Part shown: positions 23,656 through 32,436 of the stretch, in pieces
Position numbering within the stretch: the first letter of the stretch is position 1
How the letters are laid out: each line of letters begins with the position of its first letter
DNA from: Kosakonia oryziphila
GTDB lineage: Bacteria > Pseudomonadota > Gammaproteobacteria > Enterobacterales > Enterobacteriaceae
NCBI RefSeq assembly: GCF_900094795.1
Contig: NZ_FMBC01000048.1
Coordinates: forward strand, 1 to 36,044
DNA length: 36,044 bases
Direction: 5' to 3'
Program-made: the position numbers and the translations under genes
Notes under the pieces: model-generated
The model's database searches: none
Told to the model about the DNA's origin: nothing
The model's input: the letters and a program-made list of their open reading frames with translations, nothing else

Positions 23656-24293
23656 GTAATGATGCCGCACTGTTTCAGCAGCTTGATGATGTGTTTGCCA
23701 CCATTCTGGCCGGGATGGCTCCGGCGGGCCGGTTGCGCACAGCCAGAAGTATTGCCACCACCCTTCGCCGCAGTCAGAGCCAGCGCATCGGGCGGCAGGA
23801 AGCCCCGGACGGTAGCAAGTTTGAGAAGCGACGCCGACGTGTTCTGCGCTCACAGGCTGGCATCAGTTTTGTCTGGAACGGTGAAACCCGGCGCCTGAAA
23901 AACTGGCAGGCCAGCCGGGGCAGCCGTGGCCGAATGCTGACGGGGTTTGATGAAGAGCGTGGTGCAGTGCGTACTTTCTATCGGGAAGACATTGAGCGCT
24001 ATCTCGATGTCAGTTTTACGGAGGTTCGCCGTGATACCACGAAGCCCGATCCGATGTTTCGCCGTCTGCGAGCGGCACGGTTTCTGAAAGCGCGTGCTGA
24101 CACTGACGGTGCGACTGTTGGCTTTTCCGGAGTGGCAGCGAGGATCGCCCGCGTGCACCAGTATGGCCTGCGCGACAAGGTGAACAACAGCGGTGCGGTG
24201 GCAACCTATCCACGCCGCCAGTTGCTCGGGCTGAGCAAAGCTGACCGCATGGCAATCGCCCGCCAGGTCATTGATTCGCTGGGGGTGCAATAG
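23652..24293 (+). CDS. S: Tail completion / virion morphogenesis protein gpS
   Basis: 213 aa, longer than P2 S (about 150). The phage virion morphogenesis family (P2 S / Mu G type) is recognised from RIGRQEAPDGSKFEKRRR and the end HQYGLRDKVNN, then YPRRQLLGLSKADR. The extra length is in the central part (about 60-130). It ends in TAG overlapping the GTG start of V, so there is no room for P2 orf30 or an intergenic V promoter. Confidence 0.9.
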   Translation: MSNDAALFQQLDDVFATILAGMAPAGRLRTARSIATTLRRSQSQRIGRQEAPDGSKFEKRRRRVLRSQAGISFVWNGETRRLKNWQASRGSRGRMLTGFDEERGAVRTFYREDIERYLDVSFTEVRRDTTKPDPMFRRLRAARFLKARADTDGATVGFSGVAARIARVHQYGLRDKVNNSGAVATYPRRQLLGLSKADRMAIARQVIDSLGVQ

Positions 24294-24877
24294 TGGATGC
24301 TGCTGAATTGATCCGTCTGCTGGAAAACGTTGTCCGCACCGGCACGGTAACTGAGATCGATGTGAGCCGATGGCGCGTGCGCGTGGAAAGCGGCGGACTC
24401 ACCACCACCTGGCTTCGCTGGAATGCGCAGCGCGCGGGCGCATTCAATGTATGGCTTCCCCCTGCTGTGGGTGAACAGGTCTGGCTGTTGTGCATGGGCG
24501 GAAACCCCGAAACCGCCATTATTGGCGGGAGCCTGTACAGCAACGACAACCCGGCTCCGGGTGCATCGGCAACCGAGATGGTCATGACCGCGCCGGACGG
24601 CGCACGGTTTCATTACGACGCTAGCGCCGGGGCGCTGACCGTCTCCGGAATCAAAACCGCCAGACTGGAGGCGGCTGTCAGCGTCACTCTGGATACGCCG
24701 GTTGTTGAATGTACCAGCCTGCTGAAAACCCGGACGTTCACCGTCTCGGAGGGAGGCAATCTGGAGGGGAATTTCACTCACGGCAGCGGGACGTTCACGT
24801 CAAACGGTGTGCAGGTGGACAACCATCAGCACGGCAGTGTGCAACGGGGCGGTAGCTGGACGGAGGGCACGCAATGA
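24293..24877 (+). CDS. V: Baseplate spike gpV
   Basis: 194 aa (P2 V about 211), starting at GTG (24293) overlapping the TAG of S. An OB-fold N-terminal part (about 18-85: GTVTEIDVSRWRVRVESGG, then VWLLCMGGNPETAIIGG) is followed by a beta-helix, ending in the H-x-H iron-binding tip signature VDNHQHG, as in P2 gpV. The trimer punctures the outer membrane. Confidence 0.95.
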   Translation: MDAAELIRLLENVVRTGTVTEIDVSRWRVRVESGGLTTTWLRWNAQRAGAFNVWLPPAVGEQVWLLCMGGNPETAIIGGSLYSNDNPAPGASATEMVMTAPDGARFHYDASAGALTVSGIKTARLEAAVSVTLDTPVVECTSLLKTRTFTVSEGGNLEGNFTHGSGTFTSNGVQVDNHQHGSVQRGGSWTEGTQ

Positions 24878-25242
24878 CAGCTCGCTATACGGGTATGAAC
24901 CCGGACGGGACAGGAACCCTTACGGATGCCAATCATGTCTGGCAGTCGGTAAGCGATATCCTTCGCACCCCGATTGGCTCCAGGCTGATGCGCCGTAACT
25001 ATGGCTCGCTGGTTCAGGATCTTATCGATAACCCACAGAACAACGTTACCCGCATGCAGCTCATGAGCGCGATCGTCATCGCGCTGGCAACGTGGGAGCC
25101 ACGAATAGCGCTGAGCACCGTGGACGTGGCTTTCTCTGCGGGCGGCGCGGTAACAGTGAATATGTCAGGCATGCTGACGGAAACCATGGAACAGCAGGCC
25201 ACCACCATAACACTCAGGGGCAACAGTAATGGCAACGGTTGA
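24874..25242 (+). CDS. W: Baseplate wedge protein gpW (gp25-like)
   Basis: 122 aa (P2 W about 115). The gp25/lysozyme-like wedge signature is visible: DILRTPIGSRLMRRNYGS, then NVTRMQLMSAIVIALATWEPRI. Connects the spike hub to the sheath. Overlaps V by 4 nt and J by 14 nt. Confidence 0.95.
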   Translation: MTARYTGMNPDGTGTLTDANHVWQSVSDILRTPIGSRLMRRNYGSLVQDLIDNPQNNVTRMQLMSAIVIALATWEPRIALSTVDVAFSAGGAVTVNMSGMLTETMEQQATTITLRGNSNGNG

Positions 25243-26125
25243 TTTATCGCAGCTGCCGCAGCCGCAAATTATCGAAACGCTGGATTTCGAGGGGATTTTG
25301 CTGGATGTAAAAGCCGTCATTATCGCCGCGTTCCCGGTAGATCAGCAGTCTGCAATAACCGCTGCGCTGGGATTCGAATCTGAGCCACTGAATGTCATTG
25401 CGCAGGTCGTGGCATACCGGGAGATGATGTTACGCCAGCAGATAAACGAGGGGGCTGCCGCCTGTATGCTGAGTCACGCCGCGTCCACTGATCTGGATAA
25501 TCTGGCCGCCAACCTCAACACCACCAGGCTTGAAATCACACCGGAGACAGACACGAGCGATGCCGTAATGGAAAGTGATACGGCCCTGCGCCTGCGCGCG
25601 CAAACCGCGTTTGAAGGTCTGAGCGTGGCAGGGCCAACCGGTGCTTACGAGTACTACGCCCGAAGCGCCAGCGGCAAAGTGGCAGACGCAAAAGCAGTCA
25701 GCCCCTCTCCTGCCGTGGTGGTGGTGTCGGTGTTATCAACCGAAGGTGATGGCACGGCTTCACCGGAGTTGCTGGCTGTCGTGAATGCGGCACTGTCCGC
25801 AGAAGACCGGCGCCCGGTGGGTGATCGTCTCACGGTGCAAAGTGCAGAGATCGTCACCTATGAGATTGATGCCACGCTTTATCTCTATCCGGGGCCGGAA
25901 TCCGAACCCATTCTGACAGCTGCGCAGGACTCACTGACGGCATGGCTGGCAGCCCAGGGGAAAATCGGGCGGGATGTTGCCCGCAGCGCGGTGATGGCGG
26001 CGTTACATGTTCAGGGTGTACAGCGCGTTGAGCTGACAACCCCTGCCACAGATATCGTGATCGATGACACGCAATCAGCGGTGTGCGTTAACGTCACTGT
26101 CAGCCAGGGAGGCACCAATGAGTAA
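25229..26125 (+). CDS. J: Baseplate protein gpJ
   Basis: 298 aa (P2 J about 302). A baseplate J family protein: PQIIETLDFEGIL, GFESEPLNVIAQVVAYREMM, and ARSASGKVADAKAVSPSPAV. Forms the wedge with W and I. Ends in the usual family style (VCVNVTVSQGG) and overlaps I by 8 nt. Confidence 0.95.
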   Translation: MATVDLSQLPQPQIIETLDFEGILLDVKAVIIAAFPVDQQSAITAALGFESEPLNVIAQVVAYREMMLRQQINEGAAACMLSHAASTDLDNLAANLNTTRLEITPETDTSDAVMESDTALRLRAQTAFEGLSVAGPTGAYEYYARSASGKVADAKAVSPSPAVVVVSVLSTEGDGTASPELLAVVNAALSAEDRRPVGDRLTVQSAEIVTYEIDATLYLYPGPESEPILTAAQDSLTAWLAAQGKIGRDVARSAVMAALHVQGVQRVELTTPATDIVIDDTQSAVCVNVTVSQGGTNE

Positions 26126-26726
26126 CAGCCTGTTGCCACCCACCGCCAGTCAGTTTTTGCGCCGCACCGAAACCGCCACGGCAAGGATTAACACTATCCC
26201 CGTTGAACTTCACAAGCTGTGGGATCCGGATGAGTGCCCTGTGATATTTCTGCCCTACCTCGCCTGGGCGTTGTCAGTTGATCGCTGGGACAAAAACTGG
26301 TCGGAACAGACAAAGCGGGCCGTCATCAGAGCCGCCTTTATGGTTCACCGCCAGAAAGGAACCATCCACGCGCTGCGCCGGGTCGTTGAGCCGTTCGGCT
26401 TTCTGATTCGGGTAAGTGAATGGTGGCAGACCGGCGAAGAGCCAGGCACTTTCCGGCTGGATATCGGTGTGCAGGAACAGGGCATCACTGAGGAAACGTA
26501 TCAGGAGCTTGAGCGGCTGATTCAGGATGCGAAGCCGCTGAGCAGGCACCTGATCGGACTGTCGATCCAGCTCCAGAGCGCCGGTGAATTATATGTTGGT
26601 GCAGCCACGTTTGATGGCGCAGCGGTGACGGTTTATCCCTACCTGCCAGAAGAGATCGCCGTTGGCGGTGATTACTACCCGGCTTCGGCCATACATTTGA
26701 TAGAGAACACGAGAGTTAACGCATGA
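26118..26726 (+). CDS. I: Baseplate protein gpI
   Basis: 202 aa from the ATG at 26118 (MSNSLLPPTASQFLRR), preceded by AGGGAGG; the longer frame from 26064 lies in J. P2 I is about 176 aa. Family signature: LPYLAWALSVDRWDKNWSE and the HRQKGTIHALRRVVEPFG motif. Links the wedge to the tail fibre. Overlaps H by 4 nt. Confidence 0.95.
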   Translation: MSNSLLPPTASQFLRRTETATARINTIPVELHKLWDPDECPVIFLPYLAWALSVDRWDKNWSEQTKRAVIRAAFMVHRQKGTIHALRRVVEPFGFLIRVSEWWQTGEEPGTFRLDIGVQEQGITEETYQELERLIQDAKPLSRHLIGLSIQLQSAGELYVGAATFDGAAVTVYPYLPEEIAVGGDYYPASAIHLIENTRVNA

Positions 26727-27988
26727 CAGCAAAATATTTTGCCATTCTGACCAATCAGGGCGCCGCGCGGCTGGCGAATGCGGCGGCACTCGGTACGACA
26801 CTCAATATCACGCAGATGGCGGTTGGCGACGCCAATGGGGTACTCCCCACCCCTGACCCGGCGCAGACTGCGCTGATTAACCAGAAACGCATTGCAGCAC
26901 TGAATATGCTGTCGATTGACCCCAACAACAGCAGCCAGATTATTGCTGAGCAGGTGATACCGGAAAACGAGGGCGGATACTGGATCCGTGAAATCGGCCT
27001 TTATGATGACAGTGGCGTGCTGGTTGCCGTGGCAAACTGCCCGGAAACCTATAAACCGCTGTTGCAGGAAGGTAGCGGGCGCACGCAGACCATTCGCATG
27101 GTGCTGATCGTGTCATCCACATCAGCCGTCACGCTGAAGATTGATCCTGCCGTGGTGCTGGCAACACGGCAATACGTCGATAACAAAGTGATCGAGGTAA
27201 AAGCTTATGCAGATAACCTGCTGAGCCAGCATATTGCAGCCAGCAACCCGCACACCCAATATGCGCCGATTGCCAGCCCGACCTTTACCGGAACCCCGGT
27301 AGCACCAACGCAAGTCAAAGCGGATAACAGCACAAAGCTGGCAACCACAGCACATGTCAAATCAGTTGTTGCCGATTACGCGCCACTGGCAAGCCCGGCA
27401 ATGACAGGTGTTCCGACAGCGCCCACAGCAGCGCAATCAGTCAATAACACGCAGCTTGCCACCACGGCATTTGTTAAAGCTGCAATTGCCGCACTGGTAG
27501 CTTCATCTCCGGCAACACTTGACACCCTCAATGAGCTGGCCGCCGCTCTTGGTAACGATCCAAACTTTGCCACCACCATGACAAATGCGCTGGCGGGGAA
27601 GCAACCACTTGATAACACCCTCACGGCGTTATCCGGAAAATCTGTCGCGGCTCTTCTCGAATACCTTGGTCTATCAGATATCGCGACTGCCGGGGTAGCA
27701 ATGGGTTCTCTGGGGGGGCAGTCCAGTAATGGATACTGGAAGTTTCCGGGGGTGATTAATGGCGTACGGCAGACGCTAATTGTGCAGTGGTATACAGCCT
27801 CAGCAACACAGGCTGGTGCTATTACTGTGAATTTTCCGATTCCATTTCCAAACGCATTTCTGGCTGATGCAAATATGGCTGGCGGTAGCGGAACGGCGCT
27901 GGTGAATGGTGGAACTGTTTCTAAAACGAGCCGCCAGCTCTACTGCAATGTTGCAATGAGCGTGGCCGTTATTACCGTAGGGTACTGA
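26723..27988 (+). CDS. H: Tail fibre gpH (short form)
   Basis: 421 aa, well below P2 H (about 669). The N-terminal part (about 1-150: YFAILTNQGAARLANAA, then GGYWIREIGLYDDSG) is the conserved baseplate-binding domain. The middle has fibre repeats (LASPTFTGTP/LASPAMTGVPTAPTA, then NTQLATTAFVKAAI). The C-terminal 80 residues (YWKFPGVINGVRQTLIVQW, ending AVITVGY) resemble the short gp53-like receptor domain of many enterobacterial prophage fibres, so host range probably differs from P2. Confidence 0.92.
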   Translation: MTAKYFAILTNQGAARLANAAALGTTLNITQMAVGDANGVLPTPDPAQTALINQKRIAALNMLSIDPNNSSQIIAEQVIPENEGGYWIREIGLYDDSGVLVAVANCPETYKPLLQEGSGRTQTIRMVLIVSSTSAVTLKIDPAVVLATRQYVDNKVIEVKAYADNLLSQHIAASNPHTQYAPIASPTFTGTPVAPTQVKADNSTKLATTAHVKSVVADYAPLASPAMTGVPTAPTAAQSVNNTQLATTAFVKAAIAALVASSPATLDTLNELAAALGNDPNFATTMTNALAGKQPLDNTLTALSGKSVAALLEYLGLSDIATAGVAMGSLGGQSSNGYWKFPGVINGVRQTLIVQWYTASATQAGAITVNFPIPFPNAFLADANMAGGSGTALVNGGTVSKTSRQLYCNVAMSVAVITVGY

Positions 27989-27990
27989 TT

Positions 27991-28407
27991 ATGTATTTAT
28001 TCTCAAAAACAACATTGGGTTTTTATCCGGAGTGGGAGAAACAATCCTATATTAATGCTGGATCTCTGCCGGATGACGTCATTGAAGTTGAAGACGAGGT
28101 TAGGGACATATACAACGCTAAACCGCCAGCAGGGAAGGTTCTTTCTGCTGACGATAAAGGTATGCCGGTTTGGGCTGATAAGCCTCAGGCTGAGCTTGTA
28201 TCTGATGCTGAGTGGCTGCGCTCCATAAAAACAGATGAAGCAAATGCATACATAAACAGTAAGCAATGGCCGGGAAAGGCAGCACTCGGACGCCTGAAAG
28301 GTAACGACCTCACACAATACGGACTGTGGCTGGACTATCTTGATGCGCTTGAAGCCGTCGATATTTCGACGGCTCCGGAAGTGAACTGGCCGGTTAATCC
28401 GGAGTAA
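27991..28407 (+). CDS. G: Tail fibre assembly protein gpG
   Basis: 138 aa, a Caudo_TAP-family chaperone (P2 G about 175 aa). Features: NAKPPAGKVLSADDKGMPVW and the C-terminal LTQYGLWLDYLDALEAVDIS. Helps fold or trimerise the fibre and usually travels with it. It lies 2 nt after H. It is more A+T-rich than the baseplate genes, consistent with fibre-cassette exchange. Confidence 0.9.
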   Translation: MYLFSKTTLGFYPEWEKQSYINAGSLPDDVIEVEDEVRDIYNAKPPAGKVLSADDKGMPVWADKPQAELVSDAEWLRSIKTDEANAYINSKQWPGKAALGRLKGNDLTQYGLWLDYLDALEAVDISTAPEVNWPVNPE

Positions 28408-28490
28408 CGGGCCATGTAATATTAGGTGCCGTTGATGTATCAACCCGTATCAACAGCACAGGACGATTACTAAAACAGGCTCTTGAGTGA
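28408..28490 (+). other. Open remnant after G, possibly the tail of an older fibre-assembly gene
   Basis: In the frame following 28407 a run without stop reads GHVILGAVDVSTRINSTGRL and continues LKQALE to a TGA at 28488-28490, overlapping the 3' end of U by 19 bp. It has no start codon of its own. Its codon pattern looks protein-like; it may be the leftover C-terminus of a previous fibre or assembly gene. GTATCAAC occurs twice here, 10 bp apart. Confidence 0.3.
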
Positions 28491-28958
28491 ATTGCTGACC
28501 TGATTTATCGCGTTATTTGCGCTGGTTTTTAACTCGGCCAGCGCATCACTGACAGATGCGCTCTGCAATTTCTCCCTGAAATCGGTATCGACACGGCTAA
28601 GGCTGAGGGTAAACTCGATTTTTCTGGGATTGCCGTACTGGTCAAACTCAGATTTACCCCGCTCCAGGCGCGTCAGTACATACATCCCGTAAATTCTCCC
28701 CTCCCCCTCGATCAGCGGCCATGGCCGACCGGCAAAGCCAATCGTTTCAAGTGCTGAAAGGGACAGATTACCGCCGGTTATTTCCGGGTAAAGCACGCCC
28801 TCCAGCGTCACGGTATCGTCGCCCGCGCCGATGTATTGCCAGCTGGCAGACTGATTGACCCTTTCATTTTTAACGTGCCGCCACTCCTGCGAGTGGCGCA
28901 ACTGCTGATAGGGCGTGGTACGCAGCATAAAAACGAACATCCCAAAGACCATCATCAT
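28470..28958 (-). CDS. U: Tail protein gpU
   Basis: 162 aa (P2 U about 159). Begins MMMVFGMFVFMLRTTPYQQL with the family hallmark SQEWRHVKNERVNQSASWQYIG and TVTLEGVLYPEITGG. A tail-tube or terminator-associated protein needed for tail assembly. It is last in the leftward block FI-FII-E-T-U; in P2 this block runs rightward with D behind U. Confidence 0.95.
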   Translation of the reverse strand: MMMVFGMFVFMLRTTPYQQLRHSQEWRHVKNERVNQSASWQYIGAGDDTVTLEGVLYPEITGGNLSLSALETIGFAGRPWPLIEGEGRIYGMYVLTRLERGKSEFDQYGNPRKIEFTLSLSRVDTDFREKLQSASVSDALAELKTSANNAINQVSNSLKSLF

Positions 28959-28969
28959 AAAAACGCTCC

Positions 28970-31939
28970 TTAATCGCGGTCGCGGAACGAACCGCGGTTA
29001 GCTCTGTTGGTGGTGGCCAGCGCATCCCGGACGGCATCGCGCACCATTTTTTCAAGCTCCGGCACGGACTTACTACCCACATCGTTGAAATTGATCTGAA
29101 ACACCGGTGCAGCGGAAGGTGCAGCAACCGGCGCTGCAACTGCCCCTTGCGTGGCAGCCGGAACGGACAGCACCCCGCCAGCCGCTGACGCAGCAACACC
29201 CGGCACAGGCTGAGGAATTACCCGCGCCTCCTGGTATGCACCGCGTAATGCCAGCGCCTGTGGCAAATTTTTGAAAACGATATCGCCAGGGCCGATCTTC
29301 TTCGTGTTATCCGCCGTGGTTTTGGTGTTATCTGATATTTCCTTGAGACGCCGCGCCGTTCCGGATTCAGGAATGACGGGCGGCGTGGTCATCGGCAGAG
29401 GCGTTTTCGCCGGGGCATCGGGAGACCAGTTCCAGCTTTTGGGAACCATCTTTTTCTGCCGGGGATCCCATTCGTACATAACCGGCGCTTTAGGGGTCAG
29501 GCTCTCCGCTTTTCGCTTCGCTTCATCAAGCCCTGCAGGGATCAGCCCCAGCTTTTGCAGAACCCACCCTACCCCCTCCATCAAAAGGGTCAGCGGCGTC
29601 AGGAGCGCCTGCAACGCGAAACCAAAAACCCTACCAAACGTCTCACCGGCACTGGTGCACTGATCCAGGGTTTCCTTACTGGTCTGCATCGGCGACAGCA
29701 GTTTTTGAAACCATCCCCACACGGTCTGAATGCCGTCTGCAATCAGGGTAAAGACTGGCGACAGAGCGGAAAAAGCATCGCGCAGCGGTGTCAGCGCCTG
29801 CCAGACGCCACTAAAAAAACCAAGAAAATAAGCTTTAATCGGCTCCCAGAACCGCCAGATAAGTAACCCTGCTGCCACAAATGCCGCACCAATCAACCCT
29901 ATCGGACTGAGCAAAAATGAAAGCACACCGCCAAGGGCTGATACCGCCGTGGTGATCAGCCCCCATATGGCAGGCAGCCCGGTCAGGCGTAATGCCAGAC
30001 CGCCGATACCTTTCACCAGTGAGCCAACTGCCGCGCCAGGCGAAAGGAATGCTGTGAGCAGCCCGCTGCGCAACGCCGGTAAAAAACCGGTTACGCCACC
30101 GATATTTTTAGAAAATGAACCGAGTAGCGCACCCCAGCCGCTCATTCTGCCAAGCACCGGGCCGCCAACGGTTCCCAGCGTGCGAAGCGCGGCAACTGTG
30201 CCTGATATCCCCTTCCCTCCGGTCAGGAGGGTAAAGCCCAGCCGCAACTTTGCCAGCGGGCCAATCAGTATGCCTGTGACAATCGATACCGTACCCAGCG
30301 CCGCCGTTAATGCCAGCGCGCCAGCCCCAACGATTAACAGCGTCTTTGCCAGCTCGGGGTTTGCCTTGACCAGCCCGGCCACACGTGTGATTGTCTCATC
30401 CAGCCACTGAATCAGACTGCGCAACGGGCCATTCACCGTATCGGATATTTCGGTCTGTAGCCCCTCCCATGCGCTGCTGAGGTTGGACAAATCGCCGCCA
30501 AGGTTATCCGACATTTTTTTAGCCACGCCCGCCGATTCGCCCTGTGCTTTTTTCAGTTCTGCGATGAGCTTCTGAAGATCACCACTGCCGGCGGATTTAA
30601 CCAGCGACTGCAATCCGACAAAGGCTTCCTCTCCGGCGATATCCTTGAAGAAACTCACCTGGTCAGTGGAGCCATATTTTTTGGTTGCCTTGTACAAATC
30701 GGCGAGGATACTTTCAACGGGCCGCATCTTGCCGGTGCTGTCAGCGACAGATACACCCAGCTCTTTCAGCGCTTTGGATGCTGCGCCAGTCGGTGCTGCA
30801 AGCCGACTCAATGACGCGCGCATTGCAGTGCCCGCGTCGCTGCCACGTAGACCGCCTTTCGCCAGCATACCCGCCATTCCGGCCGCTTCTTCCAGACTGA
30901 TACCAAGGCTGGCGGCCACCGGGCCGGTATACTTCATTGTTTCGCCGAGATCGCGCAGGTTGGTACTCGTTCGGGTGAATGTTCCGGCCAGCACATCACC
31001 CACTCGCCCCATATCACCGGCCTGTAGACGGAACTGGTTGAGGATGCTGGCACCAATATCCGCCGTTTCCCCAAGGGAAATATCGCCACTCAGTGCCCCG
31101 CCTGCGATGGCGGTATCAAGCACGCCGGGAAGCGCTGCCTTGATCGCCTCCGGCGTGAATCCGGCCATGGCGAGAAAGGCCTGGCCCTGCGCGGCGTCAC
31201 TGCTGGAAAATGCAGTGTCTGCACCAAGCTGTTTGGCCTGATCGCGCAACCCCTTAAACCGGGGATCGGTTTTATCCATCCGTGTCAGCGCCATTACGCG
31301 CGACATATCGGTATCAAAACCAATCGGCGTTGATAAAAAGCGCCCTGCACCATAGCCCGCAGCGGCAGCACCGAGGGCCATGCCCGTCCCTGCGCCCCGT
31401 AATTTGTCGCCGGTTTCTTTTGCCCGTGCATATTGAGCCTGGGCTTTTGTAATCGCGGCCAGTTGCTGGCGTTCCCGCTCCAGCGCCTGCGTGTATTGCT
31501 CAGTTCTGCGCAGGGCGCTTTGCACCGCGCCGCTTCCGGCAGTCAGGTTAACGCCGTGCTGACGGATAGCCTGTGATGCTTCGCGTAGCCGGGTGGTTTG
31601 CAGACTGTAGGTCTGGTTAAGGCGTGAGATCTTTCCGCGCAGCGTTTCAAGGTGTGCCGCCTGGGCCTCAGTAAGCTGGCCCCCTTCCCGCTGTTTCTGG
31701 TTGAGGCCATCGAAAGCCCGTTGTGTGCGGCTGAGTTTTTGCGCGGTGTCGTTGGCCTGGGCGCGCAGCTTGTCAAACGCTGACGTTTGTTTGTCGAGCT
31801 GTTTAGCCGCGTCCTGTGTTTTTTTAAGTGATTCGGCAAGGCCGCCAACAGCTTTGCTGGCGGCACTGGTCGGGCGGGTGAGTTTATCGATCGCACTGAA
31901 CGCGACGCGGATATTAAGATCCATCGGCTTCATCCTCAT
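28970..31939 (-). CDS. T: Tape measure protein gpT
   Basis: 989 aa (P2 T about 815). Starts near MRMKPMDLNIRVAFSAIDKL; the ATGs at 31939, 31933 and 31924 are all possible because they overlap the end of E'. N-terminal coiled coil (about 30-170), tape-measure core (SSDAAQGQAFLAMAGFTPEA, then ASLGISLEEAAGMAGML), several hydrophobic segments (about 530-720: LLIVGAGALALTAALG and later) and a proline/alanine-rich C-terminus. It sets tail length and helps deliver DNA through the membrane. Confidence 0.93.
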   Translation of the reverse strand: MRMKPMDLNIRVAFSAIDKLTRPTSAASKAVGGLAESLKKTQDAAKQLDKQTSAFDKLRAQANDTAQKLSRTQRAFDGLNQKQREGGQLTEAQAAHLETLRGKISRLNQTYSLQTTRLREASQAIRQHGVNLTAGSGAVQSALRRTEQYTQALERERQQLAAITKAQAQYARAKETGDKLRGAGTGMALGAAAAGYGAGRFLSTPIGFDTDMSRVMALTRMDKTDPRFKGLRDQAKQLGADTAFSSSDAAQGQAFLAMAGFTPEAIKAALPGVLDTAIAGGALSGDISLGETADIGASILNQFRLQAGDMGRVGDVLAGTFTRTSTNLRDLGETMKYTGPVAASLGISLEEAAGMAGMLAKGGLRGSDAGTAMRASLSRLAAPTGAASKALKELGVSVADSTGKMRPVESILADLYKATKKYGSTDQVSFFKDIAGEEAFVGLQSLVKSAGSGDLQKLIAELKKAQGESAGVAKKMSDNLGGDLSNLSSAWEGLQTEISDTVNGPLRSLIQWLDETITRVAGLVKANPELAKTLLIVGAGALALTAALGTVSIVTGILIGPLAKLRLGFTLLTGGKGISGTVAALRTLGTVGGPVLGRMSGWGALLGSFSKNIGGVTGFLPALRSGLLTAFLSPGAAVGSLVKGIGGLALRLTGLPAIWGLITTAVSALGGVLSFLLSPIGLIGAAFVAAGLLIWRFWEPIKAYFLGFFSGVWQALTPLRDAFSALSPVFTLIADGIQTVWGWFQKLLSPMQTSKETLDQCTSAGETFGRVFGFALQALLTPLTLLMEGVGWVLQKLGLIPAGLDEAKRKAESLTPKAPVMYEWDPRQKKMVPKSWNWSPDAPAKTPLPMTTPPVIPESGTARRLKEISDNTKTTADNTKKIGPGDIVFKNLPQALALRGAYQEARVIPQPVPGVAASAAGGVLSVPAATQGAVAAPVAAPSAAPVFQINFNDVGSKSVPELEKMVRDAVRDALATTNRANRGSFRDRD

Positions 31940-32380
31940 GGTTGCCGCTACGGATGGCGGCCTGCTGCCGCCATGCCATCAGTTCGCGCGGCTCCATGTC
32001 ATACATGACAGAGGGCGGCCAGTGGAAAATTACAGCGATATCGGCAATCAGATCCTCTACGCTGTTGAAGAGAGCTTCCCTTATTCGTTCGCCGTCACCG
32101 CCGCGCCCGGTACTGATGGCGCCGCTTTCGTCAAAAAAGGCGTGATTTCTTCGGCAAGTGCCACGTAATCCTGCGTATCCATTGCGGCAATATCCGCCGT
32201 GGTCAGCGCTGGCGAGGTAACGCGGGAAAGCAGTGTTGAGGTGGATTCAAAATCGAAATTGAGCACGTCAACGAGGCGCAGGCCACGAAGTGAGCCAGCC
32301 TGTTTGATCGTCTCAGTGATGGTCACAACGGTGATTTCATCGTTACCGCGTTTGATGGGTTTCGTCAGTGTTACAGCCAT
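31914..32380 (-). CDS. E': gpE+E' fusion made by -1 frameshift
   Basis: The E frame slips at the heptamer T TTT TTG (32132-32138, minus strand). After the slip the -1 frame stays open as FDESGAISTGRGGDGERIRE and later IAVIFHWPPSVMYDMEP, the signature of the GpE/E' family, to a TAA at 31914-31916. The product would be about 155 aa (P2 E+E' about 142). This is the P2 counterpart of lambda gpG-GT, a tape-measure chaperone. The E' end overlaps the start of T. Confidence 0.88.
32081..32380 (-). CDS. E: Tail assembly chaperone gpE
   Basis: 99 aa (P2 E about 91). Contains TVVTITETIKQAGSLRGLRL and DVLNFDFESTSTLLSR, typical of the P2 E family. The zero-frame product ends at the TAA at 32081-32083; a fraction of ribosomes shift at codon 82-83 to make E+E'. 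The ribosome-binding site GGAGAT precedes the ATG. Chaperones tape-measure assembly. Confidence 0.93.
   Translation of the reverse strand: MAVTLTKPIKRGNDEITVVTITETIKQAGSLRGLRLVDVLNFDFESTSTLLSRVTSPALTTADIAAMDTQDYVALAEEITPFLTKAAPSVPGAAVTANE
32132..32138 (-). promoter_or_regulatory. Programmed -1 frameshift heptamer TTTTTTG in E
   Basis: In the E frame the codons are CCT TTT TTG ACG, so T TTT TTG fits X XXY YYZ slippage with phasing confirmed against the ATG at 32380 (TTG is codon 83). It is the same kind of site used by P2 E/E'. Confidence 0.85.
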
Positions 32381-32394
32381 GGGTAAATCTCCTG

Positions 32395-32413
32395 GGTGGC
32401 AACCTGTGCCACC
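32395..32413. repeat. Intercistronic hairpin between FII and E
   Basis: GGTGGCA-ACCTG-TGCCACC forms a 7-bp perfect stem in the 56-bp FII-E gap, with no T run. It may protect the abundant FI-FII messenger or reduce downstream expression. Confidence 0.5.
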
Positions 32414-32436
32414 GTTAAAGGGTTAAGTGAAAGCAG

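Noticed and set aside
29949-31241. Long plus-strand open frames opposite the tape measure gene
   Set aside because: Proline/serine/alanine-rich shadows of a high-G+C gene on the other strand, without family resemblance.
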